Shown here piece after piece: positions 31,814 through 39,743 of a stretch of DNA of 51,841 nt (position 1 is its first letter; each line of letters begins with the position of its first letter). Source of the DNA: Sphingomonas palmae (GTDB taxonomy: Bacteria; Pseudomonadota; Alphaproteobacteria; Sphingomonadales; Sphingomonadaceae); the NCBI RefSeq assembly GCF_900109565.1, contig NZ_FNZZ01000009.1, forward strand, positions 1 through 51,841. Direction: 5' to 3'. The notes under the pieces are model-generated. The model did not search any database and was not told the DNA's origin. It worked only from the letters and a program-made list of their open reading frames with translations. Both the position numbers and the translations under genes were made by a program.

Positions 31814-32931
31814 GACACGCCGATATAGGGCGCGAACTCGCGCCGGCCCTCGTAGCGAAGCCGAAGCCCGGCCTCGAGGTCCGTGAGCCCGGAGCCGGTG
31901 CCGGTTTCAGGCACGTCCTGGGCGGAAAAGTTGGCCTCCACCCTGGGCTGCAGCACGAACCAGTTGGTGATGCGCTGGTCGTAATAGCCCTCCGCGCGGC
32001 CAAGCACGTCGCCCTTGTCGGAGAGGAACAATGCGCCCTCCACCTCGAACCAACCGGGGGCCAGCCCCTCGATCCCTACCGTCGCGTAGGTGCGCGAGGG
32101 GTTGGGCTTAAAGTCGTAGCGAACGCCGGCTTGGAGGTTCCAATAGGGATCGAGAGCGCGGCTGTAGAGCGCCTGCACCTCGGCCTGTTCGAGCGGCTTG
32201 CCGAACGTGCCTTCGCCCTCGCTCTTTAGCGTAAAGCGATTGATGTCGCCCCCGATCCAGGCCTCGCCATCCCAGCGATAGCCGTCGCCACCCTTGCGAG
32301 CCTGATATTCGGCGAGATTGAAGAGGATCTGATAGACGGTCATCCCGCCATGCTCGCGGCGTAAATCGTTCTCGCGCGAGCTGGCCATGGCGTCCGCGCC
32401 CCAGAAACGATCGGCGAGGTGGTCCCCGGCCGGAGCGGGAGCGGGCTTGTTGCCGGGGGAAAGGTCGGTTCCGACCTTGGCAGCGGACTGATCGCCGGGC
32501 ATCGCCATGCCCGGCATGGTGCTCATGTCGTGGCCGGCATGCGGGTCCTGGCCCGCATCTGTCGATGCTGCCATGCCCGGCATAGCAGACATAGCGTGCC
32601 CGGCGTGCGGGTTCTGGGTGGGCGCAGCCTGCTGCTGACCGCTCATATCCATTCCCTGCATCCCGCTCATGTCGTGCCCGGCATGAGGGTCGGCAGCCTG
32701 CGTCTTCGCCGGTTGCGCACGCCGCGGCGCGGTGCGTCGGACGGGGCCCTTACGCTTAGTCGCGGACTTGGCCTCGGCTTTCGCTTTCGGCTTAGCGGCC
32801 GGTTTGGCCGCCGGCTTTGCCGGCATGGTCATGCCCGGCATGTTGTGCATGGAATGGTCCATGGTCTGCCCGAATGCGGGTGTCGCAAGGGCGAGCGGCG
32901 CCATACCGGCGAGGAGGAGCGCCCGGATCAC
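31714..32931 (-). CDS. copB: Outer-membrane copper resistance protein CopB
   Basis: 405 residues: signal peptide (to AFG), then a long His/Met-rich linker with repeated DPHAGHDMSGM-type blocks (about 25-165), then a C-terminal beta-barrel domain (ADRFWGADAM to VAGVRTWF). The Met/His part can bind several Cu ions. Its start overlaps the copA stop by 4 bp. Confidence 0.92.
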   Translation of the reverse strand: MIRALLLAGMAPLALATPAFGQTMDHSMHNMPGMTMPAKPAAKPAAKPKAKAEAKSATKRKGPVRRTAPRRAQPAKTQAADPHAGHDMSGMQGMDMSGQQQAAPTQNPHAGHAMSAMPGMAASTDAGQDPHAGHDMSTMPGMAMPGDQSAAKVGTDLSPGNKPAPAPAGDHLADRFWGADAMASSRENDLRREHGGMTVYQILFNLAEYQARKGGDGYRWDGEAWIGGDINRFTLKSEGEGTFGKPLEQAEVQALYSRALDPYWNLQAGVRYDFKPNPSRTYATVGIEGLAPGWFEVEGALFLSDKGDVLGRAEGYYDQRITNWFVLQPRVEANFSAQDVPETGTGSGLTDLEAGLRLRYEGRREFAPYIGVSWERQFGDTARFTRARGDNTGGFSFVAGVRTWF

Positions 32932-34898
32932 GCCGCGGCCTCCCCGGCCTTGCGGACCTGGACGACACGCATCATGCCCGCGTGCATGTGGTAGAGCATG
33001 TGGCAGTGGAAGGCCCAGTCGCCTTCCTCGCCGGTCACGTCCCAGCTTACCGTTCCTCCCGGCTGCACCAGCACCGTATGCTTTCGGGGCGCGTAGGCGC
33101 CCTTGCCGGTCACCAGGTCGAAGAAGTGGCCGTGGATGTGGATCGGATGCCCCATCATCGTGTCGTTGATGAGCGTCACCCGTACCCGCTCGCCGTGAAG
33201 CAGCGTGATCGGGTCGGGGTTCTCCGACAGCTTCTCGCCGTCAAAGCCCCACATGTAGCGCTCCATGTTGCCGGTCAGGTGAAGCTTGATCTCCCGTTCC
33301 GGTGCGCGCGTGTCCGGGTTGCGGTCGAGCGCCATCAGGTCGCGATAGGTGAGAACGCGGTGCCCGACGTTCTCCAGCCCCTGCCCGGGATCGCCGGTCC
33401 GATCGACCGGCATCGGCGAGATGGTCTGCACGCCCGGTCCCTTCTTAACCTCAGGGGCATTGCTGAAATCGCGCATGGAATGGCTCATGCCGCCCATGTC
33501 CATCCCGCCCATCTGATCGCCGTTCATCGCCGGCATCGTGCCGGGGCCATGGTCCATACCGGCCATGGCCCCGCCCTGAGCCTGGCCGTGGTCCATGCCT
33601 GCCATGCCGCCTGCCGCGGCGCCGGCCGCGACGTGGTTCATTTGGGAATGATCCATACCCGGCATCGCGCCGGTACCTGCGCCATGCCCCATCGCAGCAT
33701 GGTCCATGCCGGACATCGAACCCGCAGCGCCGCCCATGGCACCATGATTCATGCCGCCGTGGTCCATCGTGCCATGATCCATGCCGCCCATGCCCATGTC
33801 CTTCATGGTCGCGAGCGGGCGCTTGCGGAGCGGGGGCACCTCGGCCGCCATGCCCTCGCGCGGAGCGAGCGTCGCGCGGGCCATGCCGGAGCGATCGATG
33901 CTCTCACCGACAAGCGTATAGGCGCGCAGGTCGGGCGGGGTGACGATCGCGTCGTAGGTCTCGGCCGGGCCGAACTGGAACTCGTCGATCTCGACCGGGC
34001 GCACGTTCAAGCCGTCGGCCGCGACGATCGTCATCGGCAGGCCCGGAATGCGAACGTTGAAGGTGGTCATCGACGAGGCGTTGATGAAGCGCAGCCGTAC
34101 CCGCTCGCCGGGGCGGAACAGCGCGGTCCAATTGTCCTTGGGGCCGTAGCCGTTGACCAGGTAGGTGTAGACCGAGCCCGTGACGTCGGCGACGTCGGCA
34201 GGGTCCATCCGCATCTTGCCCCACTCCAACCGCTCTTTCAGCGACTGATCCTTGCCGGCGAGAAGCCCGGCCAGGGTCTGGCGCTGGCGATTGAAGTAGC
34301 CCGACTCCTTCTTCAGCCGATCGAAGAGGTAGTGCGGGTGATGAAAGCTGTGGTCGGACAGCACGATCACATGCTCGCGATCGAACTGCACGGGGTCGGG
34401 GTTCTTCGGGTCGATCAGGATCGGGCCGTAATGCCCCTCCTGCTCCTGAAGCCCGGAATGGCTGTGATACCAGTACGTCCCGCTCTGGATGATCGGGAAC
34501 TCGTAGGTGAAGGTCGACCGCGCCGGAATGCCGGGGAAGGCGATCCCGGGCACCCCGTCCATCTGGAAGGGGAGCAGCAGACCGTGCCAGTGGATCGAGG
34601 TTTCCTCGTCGAGCTCGTTGACGACGTGGAGCCGGACGTTCTGTCCCTCACGCAGGCGGATGAGCGGAGCGGGCACGGTGCCGTTGATGCCGATGGCGTG
34701 GCTCTGGCGCCCGTCGATCATCATCATCTGATGCGCGACCTTGAGCGTGATGTCCTCGCCCGACACCGTAGGCAACGGCTTGGCGATGCCGGCGGAGACG
34801 GGCTGTGCCCATGCCGGCATATAGGCCGACAAGGCGAGGCCACCTCCTGCCAGACTGGCACCGCGCAGCACTTGGCGGCGGTCGAAAACGCGCGACAT
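32928..34898 (-). CDS. copA: Periplasmic multicopper oxidase CopA
   Basis: 656 residues. A Tat signal (DRRQVLRGASLAGG) is present. The copper sites are HWHG and HSHSG in the first cupredoxin domain, and HPIHIHGHFFDL and HCHMLYHMHAGM at the C-terminus. A Met/His-rich insertion (about 375-475) carries repeats such as GGMDHGTMDHGGMNHG. It oxidises Cu(I) in the periplasm. The promoter at 34939-34968 lets the preceding ECF sigma factor control it. Confidence 0.95.
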   Translation of the reverse strand: MSRVFDRRQVLRGASLAGGGLALSAYMPAWAQPVSAGIAKPLPTVSGEDITLKVAHQMMMIDGRQSHAIGINGTVPAPLIRLREGQNVRLHVVNELDEETSIHWHGLLLPFQMDGVPGIAFPGIPARSTFTYEFPIIQSGTYWYHSHSGLQEQEGHYGPILIDPKNPDPVQFDREHVIVLSDHSFHHPHYLFDRLKKESGYFNRQRQTLAGLLAGKDQSLKERLEWGKMRMDPADVADVTGSVYTYLVNGYGPKDNWTALFRPGERVRLRFINASSMTTFNVRIPGLPMTIVAADGLNVRPVEIDEFQFGPAETYDAIVTPPDLRAYTLVGESIDRSGMARATLAPREGMAAEVPPLRKRPLATMKDMGMGGMDHGTMDHGGMNHGAMGGAAGSMSGMDHAAMGHGAGTGAMPGMDHSQMNHVAAGAAAGGMAGMDHGQAQGGAMAGMDHGPGTMPAMNGDQMGGMDMGGMSHSMRDFSNAPEVKKGPGVQTISPMPVDRTGDPGQGLENVGHRVLTYRDLMALDRNPDTRAPEREIKLHLTGNMERYMWGFDGEKLSENPDPITLLHGERVRVTLINDTMMGHPIHIHGHFFDLVTGKGAYAPRKHTVLVQPGGTVSWDVTGEEGDWAFHCHMLYHMHAGMMRVVQVRKAGEAAA

Positions 34899-34938
34899 GC
34901 AAGCTCCTAAGAATGGGGCCGTGAAAGGGCCGTCGCTT

Positions 34939-34968
34939 CTTCTACGCGGCCGATCAGTCCAGCCCTCA
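34939..34968 (-). promoter_or_regulatory. TGAGGG-N15-GCGTA promoter (copA)
   Basis: Minus strand: TGAGGG (34968-34963), 15 bp, GCGTAGAAG (34947-34939), 41 bp upstream of copA. The TGA of the -35 word is also the stop codon of the sigma gene. Confidence 0.75.
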
Positions 34969-35535
34969 GCGGTTCCCGAGTTTTTCGAGCAGCCGCGCCC
35001 GCGCGCGATACAGGCGGGTTTCGACCGCCTTCTGGCTGATCCCCAGCACCTCGGCCGTCTCGGCCTGGCTCAGGCCTTCGATCGTCCGAAGTACCAAAGG
35101 CTCCTTCAGGTTCGCGGGCAAGGTCGAGATGGCGCGGGTCACACGATCGAGTTCCTGCCGATCGCCGGCTGCGTCGTCGATTGGCACCTGTTCGTCGACG
35201 ATGCTCTGGACCTGTTCGTCGTTCGGCAGCGCGAACGACAGAAACCGGCGTACGGCACGCTTGCGCGCCCAATCGCGGCATTTGTTGACGGCGATGGTCG
35301 TGAGCCACGCCTGCATCGAGCGGTTGGGATCGTAGCGCGACAATGCCTGATGTGCGGCCACGAACGCTTCCTGGGTCACGTCCAGCGCGTCGTCGGCATC
35401 GCCGAGGAACGCGCGCGAAAGCCGGAACATCGGCTGCCGATAGCGTCGCACGATCTCGGCGAAAGCGGCTTGTCGGCCGGCGATGCTGAGCGTCGCCAGT
35501 TCGCCATCCGACAACGCGTTCCAATCGAGGCTCAT
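34966..35535 (-). CDS. ECF sigma factor, CnrH-like
   Basis: 189 residues: region 2 (FAEIVRRYRQPMFRLSRAFLGDADDALDVTQEAF, about 25-58) and region 4 (LPANLKEPLVLRTIEGLSQAETAEVLGISQKAVETRLYRA, about 138-177). It is the last gene of a three-gene set whose sizes (90/146/189) and order match cnrY-cnrX-cnrH (95/148/191) of Cupriavidus. It should recognise the TGAGGG-N15-GCGTA promoters around the copper genes, including one in front of its own operon. Confidence 0.88.
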   Translation of the reverse strand: MSLDWNALSDGELATLSIAGRQAAFAEIVRRYRQPMFRLSRAFLGDADDALDVTQEAFVAAHQALSRYDPNRSMQAWLTTIAVNKCRDWARKRAVRRFLSFALPNDEQVQSIVDEQVPIDDAAGDRQELDRVTRAISTLPANLKEPLVLRTIEGLSQAETAEVLGISQKAVETRLYRARARLLEKLGNR

Positions 35536-35972
35536 CCCTGGCCGTCGGTGAGCGCCTTCACCACCGCGTCATCGAATTGAGAGGTCTGATCGGGCCGGAG
35601 GAGCTGACGCATGGCGAAGATGTGCGCCAACGTCGCCTTCTGCAGCTCGCCCATCGCGGCATGGCTTTGGTCGACCGCCGCGGCCACCCGCGGACCATTG
35701 CCATGCTCGGCCTCGATCGCCTCGGCAAGGCGGGCATTGGCGGCACGCATCTCCAGCTCGAGGGCGCGGCGTTGCACCGCGAACCGGTCTTCGAGCACCT
35801 TCAATCGGGCCTGCTGGTCGCCATCGAGCGCGAGCTTGTGGTGCAGCACCTCGTGGAGCGCCGCACCGGGTTGCTTGGGCTGCGGCAGCAGCGCGCGCCC
35901 GATAAAGACACCACCAATCGCTGCCAGGAAGGCGAGCAAGGCGCACAGGACAACCCGCTTGGTCGAGGTCAT
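35532..35972 (-). CDS. CnrX-like periplasmic metal sensor
   Basis: 146 residues: one N-terminal membrane helix (about 7-26), then an all-helical periplasmic domain. Candidate ligands are H40, H44, E61, H117 and M121. The CnrX sensor binds metal through H42, H46, E63, H119 and M123, so all five residues are kept with a uniform offset of two. It would hold the anti-sigma partner until Ni, Co or possibly Cu binds. ATGA overlaps link it to both neighbours. Confidence 0.83.
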   Translation of the reverse strand: MTSTKRVVLCALLAFLAAIGGVFIGRALLPQPKQPGAALHEVLHHKLALDGDQQARLKVLEDRFAVQRRALELEMRAANARLAEAIEAEHGNGPRVAAAVDQSHAAMGELQKATLAHIFAMRQLLRPDQTSQFDDAVVKALTDGQG

Positions 35973-36241
35973 GGCTCGCCGATCAGTAACGCGGAAGGAG
36001 CGAGGGGGGAGGCTCCGCCGAGCGGCGCGAGCGAGACAGCAGGGCTTGCCGTCGCGGGCAGCTCGGCGCCCACGATCCCGATACCGAGCGCCGCGGCGGT
36101 TATCACACCGATCCCGAGCCCGGCCCCGCGCACGGCGGGGCGGCTGCCGATCCGTGCGAGGATCTGGTCCTCGATACCCTCCAACGCGGCCGGGGCGGGT
36201 GCGCCCGCTAGTCGCGCCAATGCTCTGTCTAGATCGTCCAT
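35969..36241 (-). CDS. CnrY-like small anti-sigma protein
   Basis: 90 residues from the ATG at 36241, with GGAG 8 bases upstream; a GTG three codons earlier is less likely. The N-terminal cytoplasmic helix (MDDLDRALARLAGAPAPAAL) is followed by one membrane helix (GLGIGVITAAALGIGIVGA) and a short periplasmic tail, the build of CnrY. It would bind the sigma factor in the cytoplasm and the sensor outside. Confidence 0.75.
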   Translation of the reverse strand: MDDLDRALARLAGAPAPAALEGIEDQILARIGSRPAVRGAGLGIGVITAAALGIGIVGAELPATASPAVSLAPLGGASPLAPSALLIGEP

Positions 36242-36267
36242 GCTTTCCACTCCGCCCCTCTATCACC

Positions 36268-36296
36268 GGATACGCATCGCTGCCCATCATCCCTCA
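36268..36296 (-). promoter_or_regulatory. TGAGGG-N15-GCGTA promoter (cnrYXH-like operon)
   Basis: Minus strand: TGAGGG (36296-36291), 15 bp, GCGTATCC (36275-36268), 27 bp upstream of the anti-sigma start. This makes the sigma operon autoregulated. Confidence 0.75.
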
Positions 36297-36304
36297 ACCG
36301 CTGG

Positions 36305-36334
36305 TGAGGGGTCGGGCAGCGCGCCGCGTAGAAG
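36305..36334 (+). promoter_or_regulatory. TGAGGG-N15-GCGTA promoter (copCD)
   Basis: TGAGGG (36305-36310), 15 bp, GCGTAGAAG (36326-36334), 28 bp upstream of copC. It is back to back with the sigma operon promoter; the two -35 words are 8 bp apart. Confidence 0.75.
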
Positions 36335-36361
36335 GGTGCACGAACCTCGTCGGAGTACCTC

Positions 36362-36733
36362 ATGCGTAGTCTCGCCCTTCCTGCCGCCCTCGCTCTCCTG
36401 AGCCTCGCCAGTGCGGCGCAGGCTCACCCGAAGCTCGTTGTGGCCTCACCCGCGCCCAACGCGACCGTTGCCAAGCCCGCGCGTGTCGCTTTGCAGTTCA
36501 GCGAGAAGCTGATGCCGAAATTCTCTGGCGCGGACCTGATGATGACAGGCCATGGCGGCGCCACGCACCCGCCGATGAAGGTTGCAGCCACCACCCAGGT
36601 TGCACCCGACGGTCGAACGCTGGTCGTGGTGCCCAAGTCGCCGCTCGGTGCGGGCCGCTACAGCGTCGCATGGCACGTCGTCTCGGCCGACACGCATCGG
36701 GTGTCAGGCAATTTCGCCTTCGCGGTGAAGTAA
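36362..36733 (+). CDS. copC: Periplasmic copper chaperone CopC
   Basis: 123 residues: signal peptide to AQA, mature N-terminal His (HPKLVVASPAPNA), as needed for the Cu(II) brace, and DTHRVSGNFAFAV at the end of the beta-sandwich. It binds Cu in the periplasm and delivers it to CopD. Directly followed by copD. Confidence 0.92.
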   Translation: MRSLALPAALALLSLASAAQAHPKLVVASPAPNATVAKPARVALQFSEKLMPKFSGADLMMTGHGGATHPPMKVAATTQVAPDGRTLVVVPKSPLGAGRYSVAWHVVSADTHRVSGNFAFAVK

Positions 36734-36734
36734 G

Positions 36735-37664
36735 GTGGACGCCGCCTGGCCGCTGATCGGGGTCCGCTTCGCGCTCTATGCGACGTTGAGCGGGCTGTTC
36801 GGCCTGTCGGCGTTCAGCCTCTACGGGCTCAAGGCCGGGGAGCGCGCAGACGCACTCGCCTTGCGCCCGTGGCTGGTGGGGACCGGGCTGCTTGGGCTCG
36901 TCTTCTCCGGCATCGCGCTCGTCCTGCTCGCCGCGGCAATGGCCGGTGCACCGGCGTGGCCGATCGATCGGGAAGCGATCGGGATGCTGCTTACCGGGTC
37001 CGCAATGGGCACGGCATGGGAGGCGCGCATGGTCGCGCTGATCGTTGCCGTGATCGCCGCGCTGATCGCGGCGGGACGCACTGCGCCGCTCGGCCTAGTG
37101 GCGCTCGCGGCGGGCCTTGCGCTCGCGACGCTCGCCTGGACGGGTCATGGCGCGATGGATGAAGGCGCGACAGGCTGGGTCCATCTGGTCGCCGACATTC
37201 TGCACCTGTTGGCGGCCGGAACCTGGGTCGGCGCACTGCTCGGTTTGACGCTGCTCGTGGTGCGGCCAGCAGTTCGCGTCGATGTCGCGCATCTCCGACT
37301 AACCCATGGCGCACTGCACGGCTTCGGTCTGGTCGGCACGGTCGTGGTCGGCACGATCGTTGTGACGGGCCTGGTCAATGGCTGGCTGCTGGTCGGTGCC
37401 GGCAATCTACCGAGACTTCTCACCACCCTCTACGGCCAGCTCCTCCTCGCCAAGCTGGCATTGTTCGGCACGATGCTGGGGCTGGCCTCCCTCAACCGTT
37501 TTCGGCTGACGCCGGCGTTCGAGCGCTCGGTTGCTATGGGCGATCATCGGGCCGCGCTCGCTGCTCTGCGACGCAGTCTCGCAATCGAGACGAGCTGTGC
37601 GGTCACGATCCTCGCGCTGGTCGCCTGGCTGGGGATGCTCGAGCCCCCCGCAACGGCGATGTGA
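36735..37664 (+). CDS. copD: Copper uptake membrane protein CopD
   Basis: 309 residues from GTG, one base after copC. It has about eight membrane helices; conserved His residues (TGHGAMDEGATGWVHLVADILHLLAAGTW, about 136-164; LRLTHGALHGFG) match the CopD family. Works with CopC in moving copper over the inner membrane. Confidence 0.9.
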   Translation: MDAAWPLIGVRFALYATLSGLFGLSAFSLYGLKAGERADALALRPWLVGTGLLGLVFSGIALVLLAAAMAGAPAWPIDREAIGMLLTGSAMGTAWEARMVALIVAVIAALIAAGRTAPLGLVALAAGLALATLAWTGHGAMDEGATGWVHLVADILHLLAAGTWVGALLGLTLLVVRPAVRVDVAHLRLTHGALHGFGLVGTVVVGTIVVTGLVNGWLLVGAGNLPRLLTTLYGQLLLAKLALFGTMLGLASLNRFRLTPAFERSVAMGDHRAALAALRRSLAIETSCAVTILALVAWLGMLEPPATAM

Positions 37665-37700
37665 GGAGCGGGCGGCCGATCGCCACCCGCCCATCACCGA

Positions 37701-38036
37701 TCAGGCGGCCATCTTCTCGCATGCGTCGGCACATTGCTCACAGGCGGCAACGCAATCTTCCATGCCGTCGAGCCCGCGGCAGCTCTCTGCGCAGGCGCGG
37801 CAGATCTGGGCACAGCTGCCGCATACGAGCTTATGCTGGTCGGACCCGCGCGCCATGAACTCGAGCGAGGTGGCGCAAATTTGCGCGCAATCGAGCATGA
37901 TCTTGATGTGGTCGGGCGCGGCATGTGCGCCGCCCACCTGAAGGCAGTGCTGGGTGGTCATCGACAGGCAGGTGACGTGGCAGTGGTGGCAGGCGTCCAT
38001 GCAAGCCTGCATCTCGGCGCTCATATGATCGTGCAT
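37701..38036 (-). CDS. Cys-rich four-helix copper-storage-like protein
   Basis: 111 residues from the ATG at 38036. It carries about 16 cysteines at helical spacing (CMDACHHCHVTC, CAQICATS, CGSCAQICRACAESC, CVAACEQCADAC), the pattern of four-helix-bundle copper-binding proteins (Csp/DUF326 type) that store many Cu(I) ions inside the bundle. No signal peptide, so cytosolic. Convergent with copD and driven by a copper ECF-type promoter. Confidence 0.88.
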   Translation of the reverse strand: MHDHMSAEMQACMDACHHCHVTCLSMTTQHCLQVGGAHAAPDHIKIMLDCAQICATSLEFMARGSDQHKLVCGSCAQICRACAESCRGLDGMEDCVAACEQCADACEKMAA

Positions 38037-38068
38037 CGGTGATCTCCGCGTGAGCCCCCGCTCATGAG

Positions 38069-38098
38069 GGACTACGCGCCCCGTCGCGTTCGCCCTCA
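38069..38098 (-). promoter_or_regulatory. TGAGGG-N15-GCGTA promoter (copper-storage gene)
   Basis: Minus strand: TGAGGG (38098-38093), 15 bp, GCGTAGTCC (38077-38069), 33 bp upstream of the Cys-rich protein. It shares CGGGGCGCG spacer sequence with the DUF305 promoter at 30295. Confidence 0.72.
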
Positions 38099-38145
38099 AG
38101 ACGATATCGATCAGTCGATGCGGTGAACGGCGCACGTTAACCCGT

Positions 38146-38568
38146 TCACTTTTCTCGCTTGTCAGTGATGGGACTTGGCGCGAACGCCTCGAGAATGCGG
38201 CACTCCGCCATCGTACCGCCGGCGCAGCTCGCGATCGCGCCAGCCAGCTCGCGACGGAGCGCGGTCAGGTCCGCGATCTTGCGATCGATCTCTTCCAGGT
38301 GATGCGTGGCGAGCTTGTCGACGGTGCCGCAATCGCGATCGCGCTGCGCGGCCAGGTCCAATAGCGCTCGCACCTCGTCGAGGGAGAAGCCGAGATCACG
38401 CGTGCGGCGGATGAAGCGTAGTCGCTCCAGATCCTCCGGACGATAAGAGCGATAATTTCCATCCGTTCGCGCAGGGGGATCAATGAGACCAGCACGCTCA
38501 TAATAGCGAACGGTCTCAACCTTCGTACCCGTTGCGGCCGCGAGCTTGCCGATCGTCAGTGCATTCAT
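38146..38568 (-). CDS. MerR-family heavy-metal regulator (PbrR/CadR/ZntR-like)
   Basis: 140 residues from the ATG at 38568. HTH with LTIGKLAAATGTKVETVRYYE; cysteines C80, C115 and C123 match the divalent-metal-binding pattern of PbrR/CadR/ZntR. It is divergent from the CDF gene across a classical long-spacer promoter, so it should activate the exporter block when Cd, Zn, Pb or Co is present. Confidence 0.88.
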   Translation of the reverse strand: MNALTIGKLAAATGTKVETVRYYERAGLIDPPARTDGNYRSYRPEDLERLRFIRRTRDLGFSLDEVRALLDLAAQRDRDCGTVDKLATHHLEEIDRKIADLTALRRELAGAIASCAGGTMAECRILEAFAPSPITDKREK

Positions 38569-38571
38569 CTC

Positions 38572-38604
38572 TTGACCCTGTACCAACTACAGGGTCCATA
38601 TAGG
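38572..38604 (+). promoter_or_regulatory. MerR-type promoter of the CDF/czc block
   Basis: TTGACC (38572-38577) and CATATA (38597-38602) are 19 bp apart with the dyad ACCCTGTA...TACAGGGT in the spacer. It faces the cation exporter gene and may drive transcription to czcD. Confidence 0.8.
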
Positions 38605-38637
38605 GTGTCGCATCGAATACTCGAAGGGCGACGACGC

Positions 38638-39258
38638 ATGGCCTGCAGCGATTGCTGCTCAGTTCCGGATCGGAGTGCGATCAACGATCCCGCGTACCGT
38701 CGCGCCCTCTGGATCGTCATTCTGCTCAACCTGGGTTTCGGCCTCATCGAGATCGTCGGCGGGTTTGTCGCCGATAGTCAGGCGCTCAAGGCCGATGCCC
38801 TCGACTTCATCGGCGACGGCACGATCTCGCTGTTCGGCCTGATCGCGCTCGGCTGGACCGCGCAGGCCCGGTCGAGGATCGCGCTCGCACAGGGCCTCTT
38901 TCTCGGCGCGCTCGGCCTGGGGGTGATCGGCTTTGCGGTTTGGCGGGCGATCAACGCCGTGGCCCCCGAAGCCGACCTGATGGGTGGCATCGGAGTCGTG
39001 GCGCTGATCGTCAATGTCAGCGCCGCGCTTGTCCTCTCCCGCTTCCGTGAGGGTGATGCCAACGTGCGCGCGATTTGGCTGTTCAGCCGCAACGACGCAC
39101 TCGCGAATATAGCGGTGATCGTAGCCGCAGGCTTGGTCGCATGGACGGGCAAGGCGTGGCCGGACCTCGCCGTGGCTGGCGTCATCGCGCTGCTTTTTCT
39201 CCACTCCGCTTGGGAGATTACACGCGGTGCCTTGGCTGAGATGGGCAAGCGAGCATGA
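38638..39258 (+). CDS. CDF-family cation exporter (short)
   Basis: 206 residues from the ATG at 38638. It begins with a Cys motif (MACSDCCSVPD), then has about six membrane helices with the metal-site helix ADSQALKADALDFIGDG (CDF D-x-x-x-D) and NDALANIAV. It ends soon after the last helix without the C-terminal cytosolic domain, unlike czcD at 45392. It probably exports Zn, Cd or Co from the cytoplasm. Confidence 0.85.
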   Translation: MACSDCCSVPDRSAINDPAYRRALWIVILLNLGFGLIEIVGGFVADSQALKADALDFIGDGTISLFGLIALGWTAQARSRIALAQGLFLGALGLGVIGFAVWRAINAVAPEADLMGGIGVVALIVNVSAALVLSRFREGDANVRAIWLFSRNDALANIAVIVAAGLVAWTGKAWPDLAVAGVIALLFLHSAWEITRGALAEMGKRA

Positions 39259-39359
39259 CAGCCCTCTATCGGATATCGAGCGTCCTTGGAAAAAGGCGAA
39301 CGGCCGCTTCCCGTCGCGCGAGGTTACGCAGCAACCGCAGCGTGCTAGGAAGTCGGCGG

Positions 39360-39692
39360 ATGCAAAAGCTGCTGCCCTTCCTGGTCTGCCTGACAGTGGT
39401 GCTCACCGCTTGGACAGGCATGGCACACGCAGCAGAAAGCGTGCGGTGTCTCGAGGTCGTGCAGGTAGATGCTGCCATGCCTATGGCCGGGGACTGCGAC
39501 GAGGTGCCGGCGGATGCTGACAAGGGCTATCCTCATCACCACGCCGCCTGTCACGGCCACCACGTAGCTGCACCGACCCAGAGCAGCGTCGCCATCGCTC
39601 CCGTCGAGCGCTTCGCCGACTTCACGAGCCCCACCGCACCCCTATGGCTCGCATATCAGAGCGATCCGGCGCTGCGACCGCCGCAGGCCTGA
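39360..39692 (+). CDS. Hypothetical secreted protein upstream of czcC
   Basis: 110 residues from the ATG at 39360 (MQKLLPFLVCLTVVLTAW signal, cut near AHAA). It contains YPHHHAACHGHHVA, a His-rich patch suited to Zn, Cu or Ni binding, and three cysteines. Small His-rich secreted proteins (CzcI/CnrY-region type) often precede czcCBA, but I cannot assign a family. Confidence 0.65.
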   Translation: MQKLLPFLVCLTVVLTAWTGMAHAAESVRCLEVVQVDAAMPMAGDCDEVPADADKGYPHHHAACHGHHVAAPTQSSVAIAPVERFADFTSPTAPLWLAYQSDPALRPPQA

Positions 39693-39743
39693 CGACGCGC
39701 GGGCGCGCATGCGCCCGGACCCCGTTCGTCAGGAGCATTGAAC

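Noticed and set aside
33460..33800. Low-complexity CATGG/GCCGGC repeats as assembly artefact or satellite
   Set aside because: They encode the Met/His-rich copper-binding stretch expected in CopA and keep the frame.
32817..34910. 697-codon open frame opposite copA
   Set aside because: Antisense shadow; His-rich repeats are only the complement of the Met/His coding repeats in copA.
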